The notes below the pieces were generated by a model. That model had not been told where the DNA came from. It saw only the letters and a program-made list of their open reading frames with translations, and did no database searches. 6,123 nt of DNA from JAGLGH01 sp034723595 (GTDB lineage Archaea; Nanobdellota; Nanobdellia; Woesearchaeales; JAGLGH01): NCBI GenBank assembly GCA_034723595.1, contig JAYEPB010000014.1, positions 1 to 6,123 of the forward strand, in the 5' to 3' direction. Shown in pieces: positions 5,002 through 6,123 of the stretch (the first letter of the stretch is position 1; each line of letters opens with the position of its first letter). A program made the translations under genes and the position numbers.

Positions 5002-5017
5002 AAAAAATAAAATAAAC
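5002..5017 (-). terminator. T-rich tract after tyrS, probable transcript end
   Basis: The minus strand reads TTTATTTTATTTTTTC about 30-45 bases after the tyrS stop, with no gene on that strand until the antitoxin at 4807. U-rich tracts without a hairpin are the usual archaeal termination signal, so this is a likely tyrS 3' end. Confidence 0.45.
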
Positions 5018-5044
5018 AAATATTATTCAGAATAAACTTTATCT

Positions 5045-6123
5045 CTATCTCGTAACAGCAAAACTCTGCACTTTTTCAAGAAGAGCTTTTGCTTCTGCAT
5101 TCTTCTCGAAGTATTCTCTTACAGGACTTATTAATTCATTGATGTAATATGCTATTACCTGTTTCAAATCCATTGGGTGTAATTCTCCTTTGCAGTATAT
5201 ATCAACAAGCTCGTCATAGCTTTTTATTATCAGGTTGCCACCGAATTTTTCAGGTCTTTTTATTTCCATCTTGTCAAACTTTTCAAATACCATGAATTTT
5301 GCATATTCCATCAAGGGGTTTTCTTCAACCACTTTTTCGGGGCAATATGCTTTATTCATTTTTCTTTTGATGTCTTCTTCGCTGTCATTCATGAATATAG
5401 CTGAATCTGGTTTTGACTTTGACATCTTCATTTCAATTGCCTTCTCAACAGCATCTGCGTATTCTCCATCTTTTGGGGGCAGCAATCCCTGGAGCATATG
5501 GTGGCTTATAACCACTGGTTTCCAATATCCTATTTTAGGACCTATTTCTCTCGCAAGCATATTGACTTTTCTTTGATCCATCCCAAGTTGGCACACGTCC
5601 GCGCCCAGGTGAAATATGTCTGCGCACTGCATGCAAGGATAAAAGATCTGCGATGCCTGCAATGCCTCACTCTCTCCCCGTCCCATTATCTGCGAGCATC
5701 TTATTATTCTGTTCAAAGTGGTGTTGATTGCTATTTTCATCACTTTCATCCAGTATTCTTCCTCTTTCACAAGGTCACTTGCCCATATAAAATCAACATT
5801 CTCAAGATCCATACCGCATGCTTTCCAGACTTCAATCTGGTATTTTCCTACAGTCTGAATCTTCTCAAGGTCTCCACCCATCTTATTGTTTGCCCAGGCA
5901 TGCCAGTCTGCGACAAACATCTTGAATCTAAATCCTGCTTTTATCATCTTATTTATGTTTATTGTGCGCAATATACCCTGGGCAATATGCAGATTTCCAG
6001 AAGGCTCGAAACCATCATATGCTGTGAGGTCCTTTTTTTTAGCAATCAATTCCTTGAGTTCTTCTTCAGTTGTTATTTCTTCTCCAACTTCTTTTATAAG
6101 TTTTAGTCTTTTTTCAATATCCA
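5045..6123 (-). CDS. tyrS: Tyrosine--tRNA ligase, archaeal/eukaryotic type; start codon cut at the window edge
   Basis: A class I aminoacyl-tRNA synthetase that charges tRNA-Tyr in the cytoplasm. If the ATG lies at 6124-6122 (its TG is visible), the protein has 359 residues. The frame reads DIEKRLKLIKEVGEEI before any internal start, matching the N-terminus of Pyrococcus-type TyrRS. Landmarks: tyrosine-binding Y36 in TAYDGFEPSG, the HIGH-type motif as HIAQ (46-49), ADWHAW...NNKMGGD, YPCMQCAD (162-169) whose D169 aligns with the hydroxyl-binding Asp158 of Methanocaldococcus TyrRS, GMDQRK, KMSKS (233-237), KAYCP, the anticodon-domain KRPEKFGG and LHPMDLK, and the C-terminal SFAVTR. The pattern resembles Pyrococcus/Aeropyrum and plant/protist enzymes, not bacterial TyrRS. 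Y36 and D169 argue against TrpRS. The tempting TTG at 6049 is an internal leucine codon. The promoter is outside the window. Confidence 0.95.
   Translation of the reverse strand, partial: DIEKRLKLIKEVGEEITTEEELKELIAKKKDLTAYDGFEPSGNLHIAQGILRTININKMIKAGFRFKMFVADWHAWANNKMGGDLEKIQTVGKYQIEVWKACGMDLENVDFIWASDLVKEEEYWMKVMKIAINTTLNRIIRCSQIMGRGESEALQASQIFYPCMQCADIFHLGADVCQLGMDQRKVNMLAREIGPKIGYWKPVVISHHMLQGLLPPKDGEYADAVEKAIEMKMSKSKPDSAIFMNDSEEDIKRKMNKAYCPEKVVEENPLMEYAKFMVFEKFDKMEIKRPEKFGGNLIIKSYDELVDIYCKGELHPMDLKQVIAYYINELISPVREYFEKNAEAKALLEKVQSFAVTR

Noticed and set aside
6033..6040. Eight-T run (A8 in tyrS coding strand) as a programmed frameshift site
   Set aside because: It encodes lysines in the expected frame of a full-length conserved enzyme; no alternative frame product makes sense.
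5498..6106. Plus-strand open frame of 202 codons opposite tyrS
   Set aside because: It is antisense to a highly conserved synthetase, Cys/His/Phe-rich with no domain pattern, and has no promoter. Long antisense frames are common opposite genes of this composition.

Overview
The window looks like a stretch of chromosome from an AT-rich archaeon, most likely a small-genome DPANN-type lineage (Woesearchaeota/Pacearchaeota-like); that placement is inference. The support is an archaeal-type tyrosyl-tRNA synthetase, archaeal TATA boxes, and almost no Shine-Dalgarno sites. Each promoter-proximal gene visible here has a TATA-like box centred about 28-30 bases before its start codon, the geometry of leaderless archaeal mRNA.

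Layout. The left edge (minus strand) holds only the first 13 codons of an unidentified gene behind a good TATA box. Bases 151-248 form two back-to-back hairpins, the first with perfect 12-base arms, that no gene explains. Next on the minus strand is a 184-residue protein with four membrane segments and a long C-terminal coiled coil. It resembles the front half of an archaeal sensor kinase without any kinase domain. A divergent promoter region separates it from an M29-family aminopeptidase (plus). That gene converges with, and overlaps by 17 bases, an M24-family Xaa-Pro-type aminopeptidase/prolidase (minus). A second short divergent promoter region leads to an M16-family zinc peptidase (plus). 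All three peptidases keep their catalytic or metal-binding residues, so about 3.4 kb is devoted to intracellular peptide breakdown. They are not one operon.

The M16 gene converges, with a 6-base gap, on a two-gene toxin-antitoxin module (minus): a ribbon-helix-helix antitoxin, then a RelE/ParE-type toxin with a 4-base ATGA overlap and a candidate autoregulatory inverted repeat over the TATA box. A 237-base intergenic region with competing inverted repeats follows. The right edge is tyrosyl-tRNA synthetase (minus). Its reading frame runs to the last base of the window; the true ATG almost certainly begins one base outside.

The genes are mostly ordinary housekeeping and peptide catabolism plus a small TA module. 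The parts least explained by known families are the twin-hairpin element at 151-248, the kinase-less coiled-coil membrane protein beside it, and the structured spacer at 4873-4988. I see no clear evidence of a large new multi-gene system.
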